A DNA stretch of 64,000 bases, from assembly GCF_003337485.1 (NCBI RefSeq), contig NZ_QPJJ01000009.1:112471-176470 (forward strand), read 5' to 3'. Origin of the DNA: Saliterribacillus persicus (GTDB lineage: Bacteria > Bacillota > Bacilli > Bacillales > Amphibacillaceae). The notes under the pieces were generated by a model. The model had not been told where the DNA came from. It did not search any database and saw nothing but the letters and a program-made list of their open reading frames with translations. A program made the translations under genes and the position numbers. Positions 8,631 to 17,035 of the stretch are shown here, piece by piece; position 1 is the first letter of the stretch; every line of letters starts with the position of its first letter.

Positions 8631-9170
8631 ATGATTGAAATTAATTTTATAGAGATAAAAAAAGTTAATATGGTTCCTTATTTCTTACTCTTCCTATTTT
8701 TGTTGTTAACTGCATCTATGAGTGCGATTTTATACTGGCAGTATCAAAATGCGGAAGAAGTATTAGAAAGCAATCAACTTCAATTAAATAACAATTATTC
8801 TGTTCAAACGGAAATTGTTAATGATAATCAGCTACAACAAGAAAGATTACAGTTATCAGATCAAGTAAAAGAATTACAAACTTTAACATTCCCTAGTGTA
8901 AAATTAAAAAACGATTTATTAACTCTCCTGCCGAGTGAAAATCAGGTTATTTCATATTTATATGAAGCTGAGACTGGTGTCACGTTGAATGTTCTATTAA
9001 ACTCTTTTGAAGATATAGCACTTTTTACACAAGAGCTTACAAATACAAGCTATGTAGAGGACGTACTTGTTAGTGAAATATTTAATCTAACAGATCAATC
9101 TCCCAATATGTATGATGTAATAGTAGAGATTAAAATTGATGACCTCGCTTATATAAAGGAGGTCGAATAA
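8631..9170 (+). CDS. pilN: PilN-like alignment protein
   Basis: A 179-aa bitopic protein. It begins MIEINFIEIKK, reminiscent of the INLLP-type PilN N-terminus that docks into PilM, then one membrane span at about residues 16-37, a coiled-coil-prone stretch rich in Gln/Leu (about 45-85), and a small ferredoxin-like C-terminal domain. It lies between pilM and pilO with 1 bp to the latter. Sequence similarity across PilN proteins is low, so position and topology carry most of the weight. Confidence 0.75.
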   Translation: MIEINFIEIKKVNMVPYFLLFLFLLLTASMSAILYWQYQNAEEVLESNQLQLNNNYSVQTEIVNDNQLQQERLQLSDQVKELQTLTFPSVKLKNDLLTLLPSENQVISYLYEAETGVTLNVLLNSFEDIALFTQELTNTSYVEDVLVSEIFNLTDQSPNMYDVIVEIKIDDLAYIKEVE

Positions 9171-9171
9171 C

Positions 9172-9756
9172 ATGACGTTTATTTGGAGCAAAAAATCGGT
9201 CATTGCCCTAATTATTATCGTGTTATTATTGATTGCTGCTTACTTCTTTCTATTTTCACGTTTTATCTCACCTGTAAAAGATGAAGTGAACCTAGTGACG
9301 GAGCAAGTTGAAATTCAAGAGCGAATTATTGAGAATGCAGGGTTATCTGACACAGAAACAGAAACAAACGAATCTGGTCAGTCGACTACTTTACAAAAAA
9401 AAGTTTCGATTGATAAAAATATGAAGCAAATAATAGACTCATTTCAAATGATAGAGAAGAATTCAAATGTTGTCATCCAACAATTACGTGCAGAAGAATC
9501 ACCTGAAACAGCATTTGAGTTAGAATTGTTAGAGCCAATAGAATCATTACCGATAGAACTTCAAGTTAGTAGTAGTAATAGAAACAATTTGTCGACTTTT
9601 TTAGAAGAATTGACAAAAGAAGAGAGAATTATGCATATAAAGCGGATAGAGGAAACAGTGACAGAGGAAAATGAATGGCAATTATCGATACAATTAGATG
9701 CCTTTTATAACCCCAATTTAACCTTATTAGAGGCTGAAGCACCTCAAATGGAATAA
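9172..9756 (+). CDS. pilO: PilO-like alignment protein
   Basis: A 194-aa bitopic protein with a short cytoplasmic N-terminus, one membrane span (IALIIIVLLLIAAYFFLF, about 10-28), a predicted coiled-coil and a globular extracytoplasmic part. It would dimerise with PilN in the alignment complex joining the PilM ring to the assembling pilus. It closes the pilus cluster and is followed by a strong terminator, marking the operon end. PilO identity is from order, size and topology. Confidence 0.72.
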   Translation: MTFIWSKKSVIALIIIVLLLIAAYFFLFSRFISPVKDEVNLVTEQVEIQERIIENAGLSDTETETNESGQSTTLQKKVSIDKNMKQIIDSFQMIEKNSNVVIQQLRAEESPETAFELELLEPIESLPIELQVSSSNRNNLSTFLEELTKEERIMHIKRIEETVTEENEWQLSIQLDAFYNPNLTLLEAEAPQME

Positions 9757-9757
9757 T

Positions 9758-9791
9758 AAAAAAAGATAGGATTAACTTCCTATCTTTTTTT
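9758..9791 (+). terminator. Rho-independent terminator of the pilus cluster
   Basis: AAAAAGATAGGA pairs with TCCTATCTTTTT around the loop at 9771-9776, with a run of Ts at 9785-9791. It is symmetric enough to act in both directions and separates pilO from spoIIB. Confidence 0.85.
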
Positions 9792-9913
9792 GTTGAAAAG
9801 AAAAAATTATGCCTAAATTTGCAGAAATGTTTTTTCCCCTTATGACAGGACTCGTCTAATATTTTAATAGAGTTGTGATATGGTGAAAAAAAGCCTGTAA
9901 ATGAGGGATAATA

Positions 9914-10870
9914 ATGAAAAATAAAAAATTAGCTGTAAGAGTAAATGGTAAATTACAAACTGTCCATCAAACTCCTCATTTCTTTGATTCCATAGAGGAT
10001 AAGGAAAACGAAGGTAAGAAAAGTAAGGAATCAGTGACTCAGATAAGTGAGAAAGAAAATGAAGAAAAGATTAACTATAACGAAAAGGATTGGGAGCAAT
10101 CACTATTAAAAAAATATGACAGAAAACCGTCTAAAAAGCCGTTTGGAGCTTTTTTAGATAAAGCTGCAGGATATAAAAAGATACTTATGGTAGCGTTCTC
10201 TGCTATTTTTATTGGAGTTTCCATGGGCCTTATTATGCTTCAATTTATTTCGCAAATGGAACAAGGACAAAATGAAGCTAGGACAATAGCACAAGAGGTT
10301 CCTACTGTAACGGATGATAATAATAAAGAAGAAACTGCTTCAATTGAAACAGTACCTTTTGAAGTTACTTCCTTTAATGCTTTTGTTGTACAAGCAGGTG
10401 TATTTACAACACAGGAAAAGGCTAAAGCTAGTTTAAATACATTAAAGGGAAATGGTTATGGAGGTATGATTTGGCAAAGAGAGAATCAGTATTATGTCTT
10501 TATTGGTTATGCCAATACAAAAGAAGAGGCAAAAGCCTTTGCCGCCAACCATCTATCTGCGTTACATGATATATACATAGGGAAAGAATGGAGCACGCCT
10601 AACCTCAACTTAGATATTAATAAAAATCTAATCGATGATTTGAAAATTTATCAACAGCAGCTTCTTGCATTTTTAAATCAACCTACAAATAAAGAAAATA
10701 CAATTGATACCTTTAAAAAAAGCAATAATGAGGATCTTAATGCCTTGCAAGATAATTTAATGGAAACACAGTCAAAGATATTAAATGATCCATCTAATCA
10801 AAAGCACCACGTTGAAATATTAAACAGATGGAAGGAATATCAAGCATTTGTAAAAAAGATCTCAGATTGA
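9914..10870 (+). CDS. spoIIB: SpoIIB-like sporulation protein with SPOR domain
   Basis: A 318-aa bitopic protein. A charged cytoplasmic region (1-88) precedes one membrane span (about 90-112) and an extracellular SPOR domain (about 155-220: AFVVQAGVFTTQEKAKASL and later QYYVFIGYANTKEEAKAF). SPOR domains bind denuded septal peptidoglycan. SpoIIB in B. subtilis (similar size) localises to the polar septum and helps engulfment, and lies at this position beside comC/pilD and radC. The maf gene usually found nearby is not between this gene and radC here. Identity is supported by synteny plus domain layout. Confidence 0.82.
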   Translation: MKNKKLAVRVNGKLQTVHQTPHFFDSIEDKENEGKKSKESVTQISEKENEEKINYNEKDWEQSLLKKYDRKPSKKPFGAFLDKAAGYKKILMVAFSAIFIGVSMGLIMLQFISQMEQGQNEARTIAQEVPTVTDDNNKEETASIETVPFEVTSFNAFVVQAGVFTTQEKAKASLNTLKGNGYGGMIWQRENQYYVFIGYANTKEEAKAFAANHLSALHDIYIGKEWSTPNLNLDINKNLIDDLKIYQQQLLAFLNQPTNKENTIDTFKKSNNEDLNALQDNLMETQSKILNDPSNQKHHVEILNRWKEYQAFVKKISD

Positions 10871-11053
10871 TTAAAATCGTTTTCTTTAACGGAATAAATA
10901 AATAAAATACTCCTATTTTTATACTGTTAGATTCTTTTAAGGGATCATTTTTCGCTAAAATGCATTTTTCTTGAGTTGTTTATAAAAATTACTATAAGTA
11001 AACTATGAGAGTAGCATAAACGCTATCAAATTAGTTTATGGAGGTGATAAAGA

Positions 11054-11602
11054 TTGAAAAAAATGACATTAAAAATGAAAGAGATCCCTAAAGCTGATAG
11101 ACCCCGGGAACGCTTAATTCAATATGGTCCAAGTTATTTATCAAATCAGGAATTACTCGCAATTATTCTTGGAACGGGCACAAAAATGGAAAATGTTCAT
11201 CAGTTAGCAGAAAGACTGCTGCGTCATTTTGAAGGACTCCAGCTATTAAAAGAAGCTACGATTGAAGAGCTTATTCACATCAAAGGAATTGGTTTAGCTA
11301 AAGCGGTCCATATTTTAGCCGCAATGGAAATCGGAAAAAGAATTCAGCAACTCCGTACGATCGATCGTTATGTCATAAGAAGCCCGGAAGATGGTGCCGA
11401 TTTTGTGATGGAGGAAATGCGTACTTTAAATCAGGAGCATTTTGTCACCATTTTTTTAAATACCAAAAATCAAGTAATCCATCATCAAACGATCTTCATT
11501 GGAAGTCTAAACGCCTCAATTGTACACCCAAGAGAAGTCTATCGAGAAGCTGTAAAACGTTCAGCTGCTTCCATCATTGTTGCTCATAATCATCCATCCG
11601 GA
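11054..11602 (+). CDS. radC: RadC (JAMM domain protein), 5' exon of an intron-split gene
   Basis: The first 183 codons of radC, starting at TTG 11054 with a strong ggaggtgat 6 nt upstream. It contains the helix-hairpin-helix region (IKGIGLAKAVHILAAMEIGK, about 78-97) and most of the JAB1/MPN (JAMM) domain, ending exactly after HNHPSG. The intron begins at the codon boundary, and unspliced translation would add only VRLKTA before a stop at 11623. The exon continues in frame at 13503, giving 229 aa after splicing, a normal RadC length. RadC is conserved but its cellular role is unclear; the old link to DNA repair is not settled. Confidence 0.93.
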
Positions 11603-12101
11603 GTGCGCCTTAAAACTGCTTAATTCTAGTGATTATCAATAATCTAGAACTCCTTACAATGTTCTATGGTCAGCACCTAACCAAATGGGGAAACTCTAAT
11701 GGGAAAATAGCATGGTGTAAAAGGTGAAAAGAATATAGATTAAATATTTCTGGTTCATTAGACCAAGTGATATATGGTAAAAGCTTGATTGCTTGAATCC
11801 TAGGTAAAGGAGTGTGGGAACACCATTATTTTTTAATAATATGAGAATAAAATAAGTGAGACTGCTTCGGAGTGATACACTTATCGTAAGGTTTATTCTT
11901 CCATCCTCGGCTTGAGGAAACTACCAAAAGGGATACCTAAGTATCGCGCACCTAGAATAAGTATTAATATAGGGATTACCTAAGTGCCATTTTGCATAAG
12001 GTAACGGAGTCTTCGTAGTACTCAATCGTTTGCTCGTAATGAGTTTAGCAAGGGGAAGGAAGACAGGCTATCATTCGTCTTTGTAAAAAGGAGTCATGAA
12101 T

Positions 12102-13325
12102 ATGGCGAAAGATCCATTTCTACAATTAGACGTCATTAGGGAGGCATCTAGAAAAAGACAAAAAATAAAAGATTGCTACCGGCTAATGTGTCATCCTTTA
12201 TTATTAGAACAAGCTAATTACAATATTAATCATCAAATAAACTGTAGTCAGAAAAATCCATTTGAACCCGATTACAGCCTAAATCAAAATGATATAAACC
12301 GTTTATGTACGCTACTAAAAAATAAAGCGTTTTGCTTTGTTAGATATCCTCAAAATACCCTTCAATATTCTATGCAGTTAATTGTGATTGAAGTTATTTA
12401 TATAATTTTAACGCACATATTTCCTTCTGCTACTTCTTATATTTTGCAAGATAATAATTCCCACCGCCATAAAATAATACAAGAAATAAAAAATGACTGG
12501 TATCAATATAGCTGGTGTATTCAAGGAAGTATTAAAGATACCGTATGTAAAAAGTGGATTAATAAATGTGTTAGCACTATGAGGGAAAAAATTGATGATC
12601 TTTATTTTGATAAAATAATACGTGAAGCATTAAAAATAACCTTTATTGAATATTCTTCTCTTCAGTATTCAGTAGGAAAAACATGCAATACTAATAGCTT
12701 AATTCGTTTAGTAATAGGTCAGTATTACCAAAAAGTATTACTTAAAATTTCTACATTACCTCACGTGACCGAAAGTAAGCTTCATTATACTCATCCAAAT
12801 CAAACTTTTTCTTCAATGGTGAAAATAGATTTTTGCTTCAGTTTAAAATGTTCTAAGAGTGAAGCAAACCTCGTCTTTAAACAGATTCAAATTTTATTGG
12901 AAAATGAAAAAGACAAGACAATTAAATTAAGTCACTTAACAGATGGATTTCGATTTCTAGATTATCAATTCAAAAAAAATTATAACAGTTCTAGCGAGGC
13001 GAACATGTATTTAGGTATTCCTAAAAATGAACTAGCTAAATTTATTTCTAATAATAAATACGGCGAATACATTACATTAAAAACTAGCTCGAGAGCTGAA
13101 TTGATAAACTTATCTGAAAAAGCGATTATTGCTATTTATAATAGGGAGTTAAAAAAATTTCTGGATTACTATTGTTGCATAGATAATAAACATACGCTAA
13201 AACGTTTCTTTTATCTTGTCAAAGGAAGTCTCATCAGAACAATAGCTCAAAAAAGAAAAACCTCCATGAAAATAATTGCGCAAGAAATCAGGCAAAATAA
13301 AGCTGGTTTTTTTATAAGAATGTAA
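12102..13325 (+). CDS. Degenerate group II intron protein (maturase, RT-dead)
   Basis: A 407-aa intron-encoded protein. Residues about 90-180 align by eye with RT blocks of group II proteins (IKNDWYQYSWCIQGSIKDT resembles the usual W-I-x-G-D-I-K stretch), but the first catalytic Asp is Ser143. The SGTPQGG block is replaced by VGKTCNT, and the YADD box by IDFC (242-245), so all three metal-binding aspartates are gone. LSHLTDGFRFLDYQF (about 276-290) matches the conserved end of the RT/thumb region. Residues about 305-395 match maturase domain X (IIAIYNRELKKFLDYY, then SLIRTIAQKRKTSM). No HNH endonuclase follows. Start ATG 12102 is preferred over 12096 because aaaggag is 8 nt upstream. The likely remaining role is aiding splicing of radC. 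Confidence 0.85.
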   Translation: MAKDPFLQLDVIREASRKRQKIKDCYRLMCHPLLLEQANYNINHQINCSQKNPFEPDYSLNQNDINRLCTLLKNKAFCFVRYPQNTLQYSMQLIVIEVIYIILTHIFPSATSYILQDNNSHRHKIIQEIKNDWYQYSWCIQGSIKDTVCKKWINKCVSTMREKIDDLYFDKIIREALKITFIEYSSLQYSVGKTCNTNSLIRLVIGQYYQKVLLKISTLPHVTESKLHYTHPNQTFSSMVKIDFCFSLKCSKSEANLVFKQIQILLENEKDKTIKLSHLTDGFRFLDYQFKKNYNSSSEANMYLGIPKNELAKFISNNKYGEYITLKTSSRAELINLSEKAIIAIYNRELKKFLDYYCCIDNKHTLKRFFYLVKGSLIRTIAQKRKTSMKIIAQEIRQNKAGFFIRM

Positions 13326-13380
13326 AATAGAAGTTATAATCATTAGCTGGTAGCTTTAACTTACTCTCCTTATAGCTGGC

Positions 13381-13414
13381 GAGCCGTATACATTGAAAGG
13401 TGTACGTACGGTTC
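13381..13414 (+). ncRNA. Group II intron domain V (catalytic hairpin)
   Basis: A 34-nt hairpin with the AGC catalytic triad near its 5' base, a GAAA tetraloop and a two-nucleotide CG bulge. GAGCCGTA pairs with TACGGTTC, and the upper stem TACATT with GGTGTA. All features are standard and intact, so the ribozyme core looks functional. Domain VI follows, based on GGATTTAG (13423-13430) pairing with CTAAATCC near 13487-13494. Confidence 0.93.
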
Positions 13415-13502
13415 TGAGGAGGGGATTTAGAAACCAATTGGGTTGGATCTGTGAAAATGAAAACAGATGAAATTTATATCAGGCGCTAAATCCCTATCCT
13501 AC

Positions 13503-13643
13503 GATCCATCTCCATCAAAAGAAGATATAAATGTAACAAAACGATTAGTAGATTGTGGAAAAATGATTGGTATTGAACTTCTTGATCATTTGGTTATTGG
13601 CGACCATAAGTATGTGTCACTAAAAGAAAAAGGGTACTTATAG
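13503..13643 (+). CDS. radC: RadC, 3' exon
   Basis: The last 46 codons of radC plus the stop. The exon opens DPSPSKED, supplying the Ser and Asp that complete the JAMM signature HxHx7Sx2D begun in exon 1. It continues to the typical RadC C-terminus ([13 protein letters not shown], then SLKEKGYL). No frameshift or stop interrupts it, so the gene is intact provided the intron is spliced. It would not be translated alone, since it lacks a start and ribosome-binding site. Confidence 0.93.
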   Translation, partial: DPSPSKEDINVTKRLVDCGKMIGIELLDHLVIGDHKYVSLKEKGYL

Positions 13644-13694
13644 CACTATCTATTTTTAACCTTTTTAAGTATAATGAAAAATACAAGCTATAAT

Positions 13695-13735
13695 AGCGCG
13701 ATATACAAGATTCTGCTTGTATATGGCGCTTATTT
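13695..13735 (+). terminator. Putative terminator after radC
   Basis: AGCGCGATATACAAG (13695-13709) pairs with CTTGTATATGGCGCT (13716-13730) with a single G-G mismatch. The tail is only moderately T-rich (TATTT). It separates radC from mreB. Confidence 0.6.
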
Positions 13736-13859
13736 CAAATGGAAATGATTTCTAAGAGATATATTGCTTGTTCTGCTAATATTTCTTGATAGATAGGAAA
13801 GAAAAGCATACAATAACTTAAGGTACACCATGAAAAAATAGTTGAGAGGAAGAATGTAG

Positions 13860-14900
13860 TTGGGTATTTTTAATTTTTCGCAAGATCTTGGAATTGATTT
13901 AGGAACAGCGAATACGCTGGTTTTTATAAAAGGAAAAGGAATCGTTGTAAGAGAGCCATCTGTTGTGGCAATTAATAAAACTACTGGAGGAATTGAAGCA
14001 GTAGGAAGTGATGCTAGAAATATGATTGGTCGAACTCCAGGTAATATATCTGTAATAAGACCAATGAAAGATGGAGTTATAGCAGATTATGATACGACTG
14101 CGTCGATGATGAAGTACTATATTAAATTAGCACAAAAAAATCGATCTTCATTTGCAAAAAAACCAAATGTGATGGTATGTGTTCCTTCAGGAATAACTAT
14201 GGTAGAAGAACGCGCTGTTATTGATGCTACGAAGCATGCAGGTGCAAAAGAAGCGTTTCCTATAGCAGAGCCTTTTGCTGCTGCAATTGGTGCAGGTCTT
14301 CCGGTATGGGAGCCTACAGGTAGCATGATCGTGGATATTGGTGGAGGAACTACAGAAGTAGCGGTTATTTCACTTGGAGGAATTGTAACAAGTCAATCTA
14401 TTCGAGTTGCTGGTGATGATATGGATGAAGCTATTACACAATATGTTAAAAAGAAATATAATTTAATGATTGGGGAACGTTCTTCTGAATCGATTAAATT
14501 AGATATTGGTTCTGCTTCACAGCCGGATAAAGATGAGGAAATGGATATAAGAGGTAGAGATTTATTAACAGGTCTACCGAAAACAATTACAATTACAGCA
14601 TCAGAGATTGCTACTTCATTACATGACACTGTAACAGCTATTGTAGATGCAGTGAAAAATACGTTAGAAAGAACGCCACCAGAATTAGCTGCAGATATTA
14701 TGGATCGTGGGATTGTTTTATCAGGTGGAGGAGCTCTTTTAAAACAGCTTGATAAAGTCATTAGTGAAGAAACTAAAATGCCAGTCTTTGTTGCAGATGA
14801 TCCGTTGGATAGCGTTGCAATTGGAACGGGTAAATCGTTAGAATATATCCAGCATTTTCGCGGCCATCCAAATGTTTCCTCCCAACGAATTTCTGATTAA
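13860..14900 (+). CDS. mreB: Rod shape-determining protein MreB
   Basis: A 346-aa bacterial actin that organises the elongasome under the cytoplasmic membrane. It shows the phosphate-1 motif [13 protein letters not shown] near the N-terminus, the phosphate-2 motif [18 protein letters not shown] near 157, and the adenosine region [15 protein letters not shown] near 285. The N-terminal MGIFNFSQD can act as a membrane-binding segment. The start is TTG 13860 with gagagga upstream. The length is about normal for the family. mreC and mreD follow closely, forming the standard shape operon. Confidence 0.97.
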   Translation: MGIFNFSQDLGIDLGTANTLVFIKGKGIVVREPSVVAINKTTGGIEAVGSDARNMIGRTPGNISVIRPMKDGVIADYDTTASMMKYYIKLAQKNRSSFAKKPNVMVCVPSGITMVEERAVIDATKHAGAKEAFPIAEPFAAAIGAGLPVWEPTGSMIVDIGGGTTEVAVISLGGIVTSQSIRVAGDDMDEAITQYVKKKYNLMIGERSSESIKLDIGSASQPDKDEEMDIRGRDLLTGLPKTITITASEIATSLHDTVTAIVDAVKNTLERTPPELAADIMDRGIVLSGGGALLKQLDKVISEETKMPVFVADDPLDSVAIGTGKSLEYIQHFRGHPNVSSQRISD

Positions 14901-14911
14901 GAGGGGTTGCT

Positions 14912-15787
14912 ATGACTTTTTTTAGAAAAAAACGCCTTTTTATCCTACTGATTTCTTTAATGATATTAGTGGGATTAATAGGCTTTACTATTCGTGAAAG
15001 ATCTGAACTTACTGCAGTGGAAGACTTTATTAGAGATACGACAGGTTGGGCACAGGAAATTATAACTGTACCGGTAACTTTTACCACTTCAGTTGTTTCA
15101 AATGTGCAAGAAATTAAAAATGTATATCGAGAAAATCAAATACTTAAGTCAAGGTTATCTGAATATCGAAAATTACAATATCAGAATCAAGAGCTATCTA
15201 GAGAAACAATTGAGCTCGAATCCCTTCTAGATAAAACAGAGTCACTTAGTGATTATACACCCATACAAGCTTCTGTTATTGCTAGAAGTAAGGAACAATG
15301 GTTTGAGCAAATAACTATCAATAGAGGAACTCAAAATGGTGTAGAGCCAAATATGGCTGTAATTACTGGAGAAGGTATGATTGGTAAAGTTCAAACAGCT
15401 TCACCATTTACATCGACTGTATTATTATTGAATGGTTTTGACAGGTCAAATAGGATTTCTGTAGAAGTTAATATAGAGGGTGAAGATACATTTCCTTCCG
15501 GATTTATTCTTGGCTATGATGAAGAGTCAGAATCATTACTATTAGAGATGAATCAACGAGACACTAATGCTGAAGAGGGAAACTTCGTTTTTTCATCAGG
15601 ACTTGGTGGGATTTTTCCAAAGGGATTAGAAATTGGAGAGATCAAAGAAATAAGATCAGACAGATATAATTTAACAGACATTGCTTATGTGGAGCCTTCT
15701 GCAGACTTTGAAGTGTTAAATCATGTAATTGTAGTAGATCGCACCATGCCACAACCTCAAACGGAAGAAGAGGAGGAAAATGAATGA
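14912..15787 (+). CDS. mreC: Rod shape-determining protein MreC
   Basis: A 291-aa bitopic membrane protein: short basic N-terminus, one membrane span (about 7-25), an alpha-helical coiled coil (about 65-105), and the extracellular beta-barrel domain that contacts penicillin-binding proteins. The stretch INRGTQNGVEPNMAVITGEG is typical of the family. The acidic tail (TEEEEENE) overlaps the mreD start by 4 bp. It links MreB inside to cell-wall synthases outside. Confidence 0.95.
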   Translation: MTFFRKKRLFILLISLMILVGLIGFTIRERSELTAVEDFIRDTTGWAQEIITVPVTFTTSVVSNVQEIKNVYRENQILKSRLSEYRKLQYQNQELSRETIELESLLDKTESLSDYTPIQASVIARSKEQWFEQITINRGTQNGVEPNMAVITGEGMIGKVQTASPFTSTVLLLNGFDRSNRISVEVNIEGEDTFPSGFILGYDEESESLLLEMNQRDTNAEEGNFVFSSGLGGIFPKGLEIGEIKEIRSDRYNLTDIAYVEPSADFEVLNHVIVVDRTMPQPQTEEEEENE

Positions 15788-16320
15788 AGCGCCTTTATAT
15801 TCCTCTTTTCTGTTTTCTTATACTAGTATTAGAAAGTGTTCTTTCCTTTTATTTAGTAGATTTTAACTTCATCCCTGAGAAATGGATACTCGTAAGTCAT
15901 TGGTTGTTGTTATTTCTTATCCAGGTGTCAATTTTTTATGATCTAGAACGAACTTATTATAGCCTATTTTATGCTATTATTTTTGGGTTATTTGTTGACC
16001 TCTTGCATACAGATTTAATTGGTGTCTATTTATTTGTATACACAGCGGTGACATATTTAACACATGGAATTCGAAAGCTATTACATACTAACTTTTTTGT
16101 AGCTTTATTACTTTCCGTGCTTGGGGTAGCGTTTGCAGAAGTACTTATTTATTTTTTGTATGACACGATACAAATTCATCAAGTTATATGGGAAGATTAT
16201 TGGCAATTACGATTATTACCAACACTTGGTTGGAATCTACTTTTCTTTTTACTTATTTATCTATTATTTAAGAAGAAGCTAACCCAATGGTCTAATGATC
16301 GCTTTGATAGAAAAGATTGA
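15784..16320 (+). CDS. mreD: Rod shape-determining protein MreD
   Basis: A 178-aa polytopic protein with five or six hydrophobic segments and almost no soluble part. The FGLFVDLLHTDLIGVY segment carries the G-x-x-x-D-x-x pattern common in MreD. It is translationally coupled to mreC (ATGA overlap) and completes the MreBCD elongation complex. Sequence is weakly conserved in this family, so synteny is a large part of the call. Confidence 0.92.
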   Translation: MKRLYIPLFCFLILVLESVLSFYLVDFNFIPEKWILVSHWLLLFLIQVSIFYDLERTYYSLFYAIIFGLFVDLLHTDLIGVYLFVYTAVTYLTHGIRKLLHTNFFVALLLSVLGVAFAEVLIYFLYDTIQIHQVIWEDYWQLRLLPTLGWNLLFFLLIYLLFKKKLTQWSNDRFDRKD

Positions 16321-16351
16321 TGAAAAAATTGTAGTAAGGGGTGAGGCTTTC

Positions 16352-17035
16352 GTGACAAATAGGCCACTAATTACGATAAAAGGTACAAGAGATGGTTTAA
16401 CCTTATATATGGATGATAATTGTTCCTTTGATGTACTTATGGAAGAACTCGAAAAGATTTTATCTAGGGAGCAAACAGATGAAGATGACCCTTTAATTAC
16501 TGTTAACATTCAATTAGGTTATCGTCTATTACATAAAGAAAACGAAGACAGGCTAAGAGAAATTATTAGAAGAAAAAATAAATTAGTCGTTCATCGAATT
16601 GAATCTGAAGTAATAGAGAAAAAAGAAGCCTTAAAATGGAAAGATGAAAGTGATATTAAGTGTTATACCCAAATTGTTAGGTCAGGACAAGTTCTTAATA
16701 TTACCGGCGATCTTCTGTTGGTTGGTGATGTTAACCCCGGTGGTAAAGTAATGGCTACAGGTAACATTTTCGTATTAGGAAGCTTAAGAGGAATTGCGCA
16801 TGCTGGTGTAAACGATAATAAAAAAGCAGTTATTGCAGCTTCCTACATGGAACCAAGTCAACTAAGAATAGCAGATTTAATAAGTAGACCTCCTGATCAA
16901 GAAGCGGATGGCGTATACATGGAATGTGGTTATGTTGATGCAAAAAGAAACACCATTATTATGGATCGATTAAGTATTCTTGGAAAAATTCGTCCAGACT
17001 TAAATGGTTTAGAAAGGAGAATTTTAAATGGGTGA
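16352..17035 (+). CDS. minC: Septum site-determining protein MinC
   Basis: A 227-aa inhibitor of FtsZ ring assembly away from midcell. The N-terminal domain (1-100) contains ITIKGTRDGLTLYMDDN. The C-terminal beta-helix (about 110-215) has VGDVNPGGKVMATGNIFVLG, which binds MinD. A longer ORF starts at 16295 inside mreD, but GTG 16352 is preceded by ggggtgagg and gives the family length. It overlaps minD by 8 bp. Confidence 0.95.
   Translation: MTNRPLITIKGTRDGLTLYMDDNCSFDVLMEELEKILSREQTDEDDPLITVNIQLGYRLLHKENEDRLREIIRRKNKLVVHRIESEVIEKKEALKWKDESDIKCYTQIVRSGQVLNITGDLLLVGDVNPGGKVMATGNIFVLGSLRGIAHAGVNDNKKAVIAASYMEPSQLRIADLISRPPDQEADGVYMECGYVDAKRNTIIMDRLSILGKIRPDLNGLERRILNG

Larger units (their letters stand above)
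11603..13502 (+). mobile_element. Group II intron inserted in radC
   Basis: A 1,900-nt group II intron in the same orientation as radC. It starts GTGCGCC (GUGYG consensus) and ends CCTATCCTAC before the 3' exon. A textbook domain V lies at 13381-13414. A candidate EBS1, TTCGGA at 11866-11871, pairs with the last six bases of the 5' exon, TCCGGA, with one G-U. The C at 11865 could pair with the first base of the 3' exon, as in delta-delta' contacts. One ORF lies in the domain IV region. The splice point falls between the codons of HNHPSG and DPSPS in the JAMM motif, so splicing restores an uninterrupted RadC frame. EBS2 was not found by eye. Confidence 0.93.

Noticed and set aside
11054..11623. 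radC as a truncated pseudogene
   Set aside because: The 3' exon at 13503-13643 is intact and in frame, and the intron boundaries and domain V are complete, so splicing restores a full-length gene.
11603..13502. Assignment of the intron to the IIC class that inserts after terminator hairpins
   Set aside because: The upstream exon is coding sequence without a terminator-like stem-loop, and a six-base IBS1-EBS1 pairing is present. The exact class was left open.
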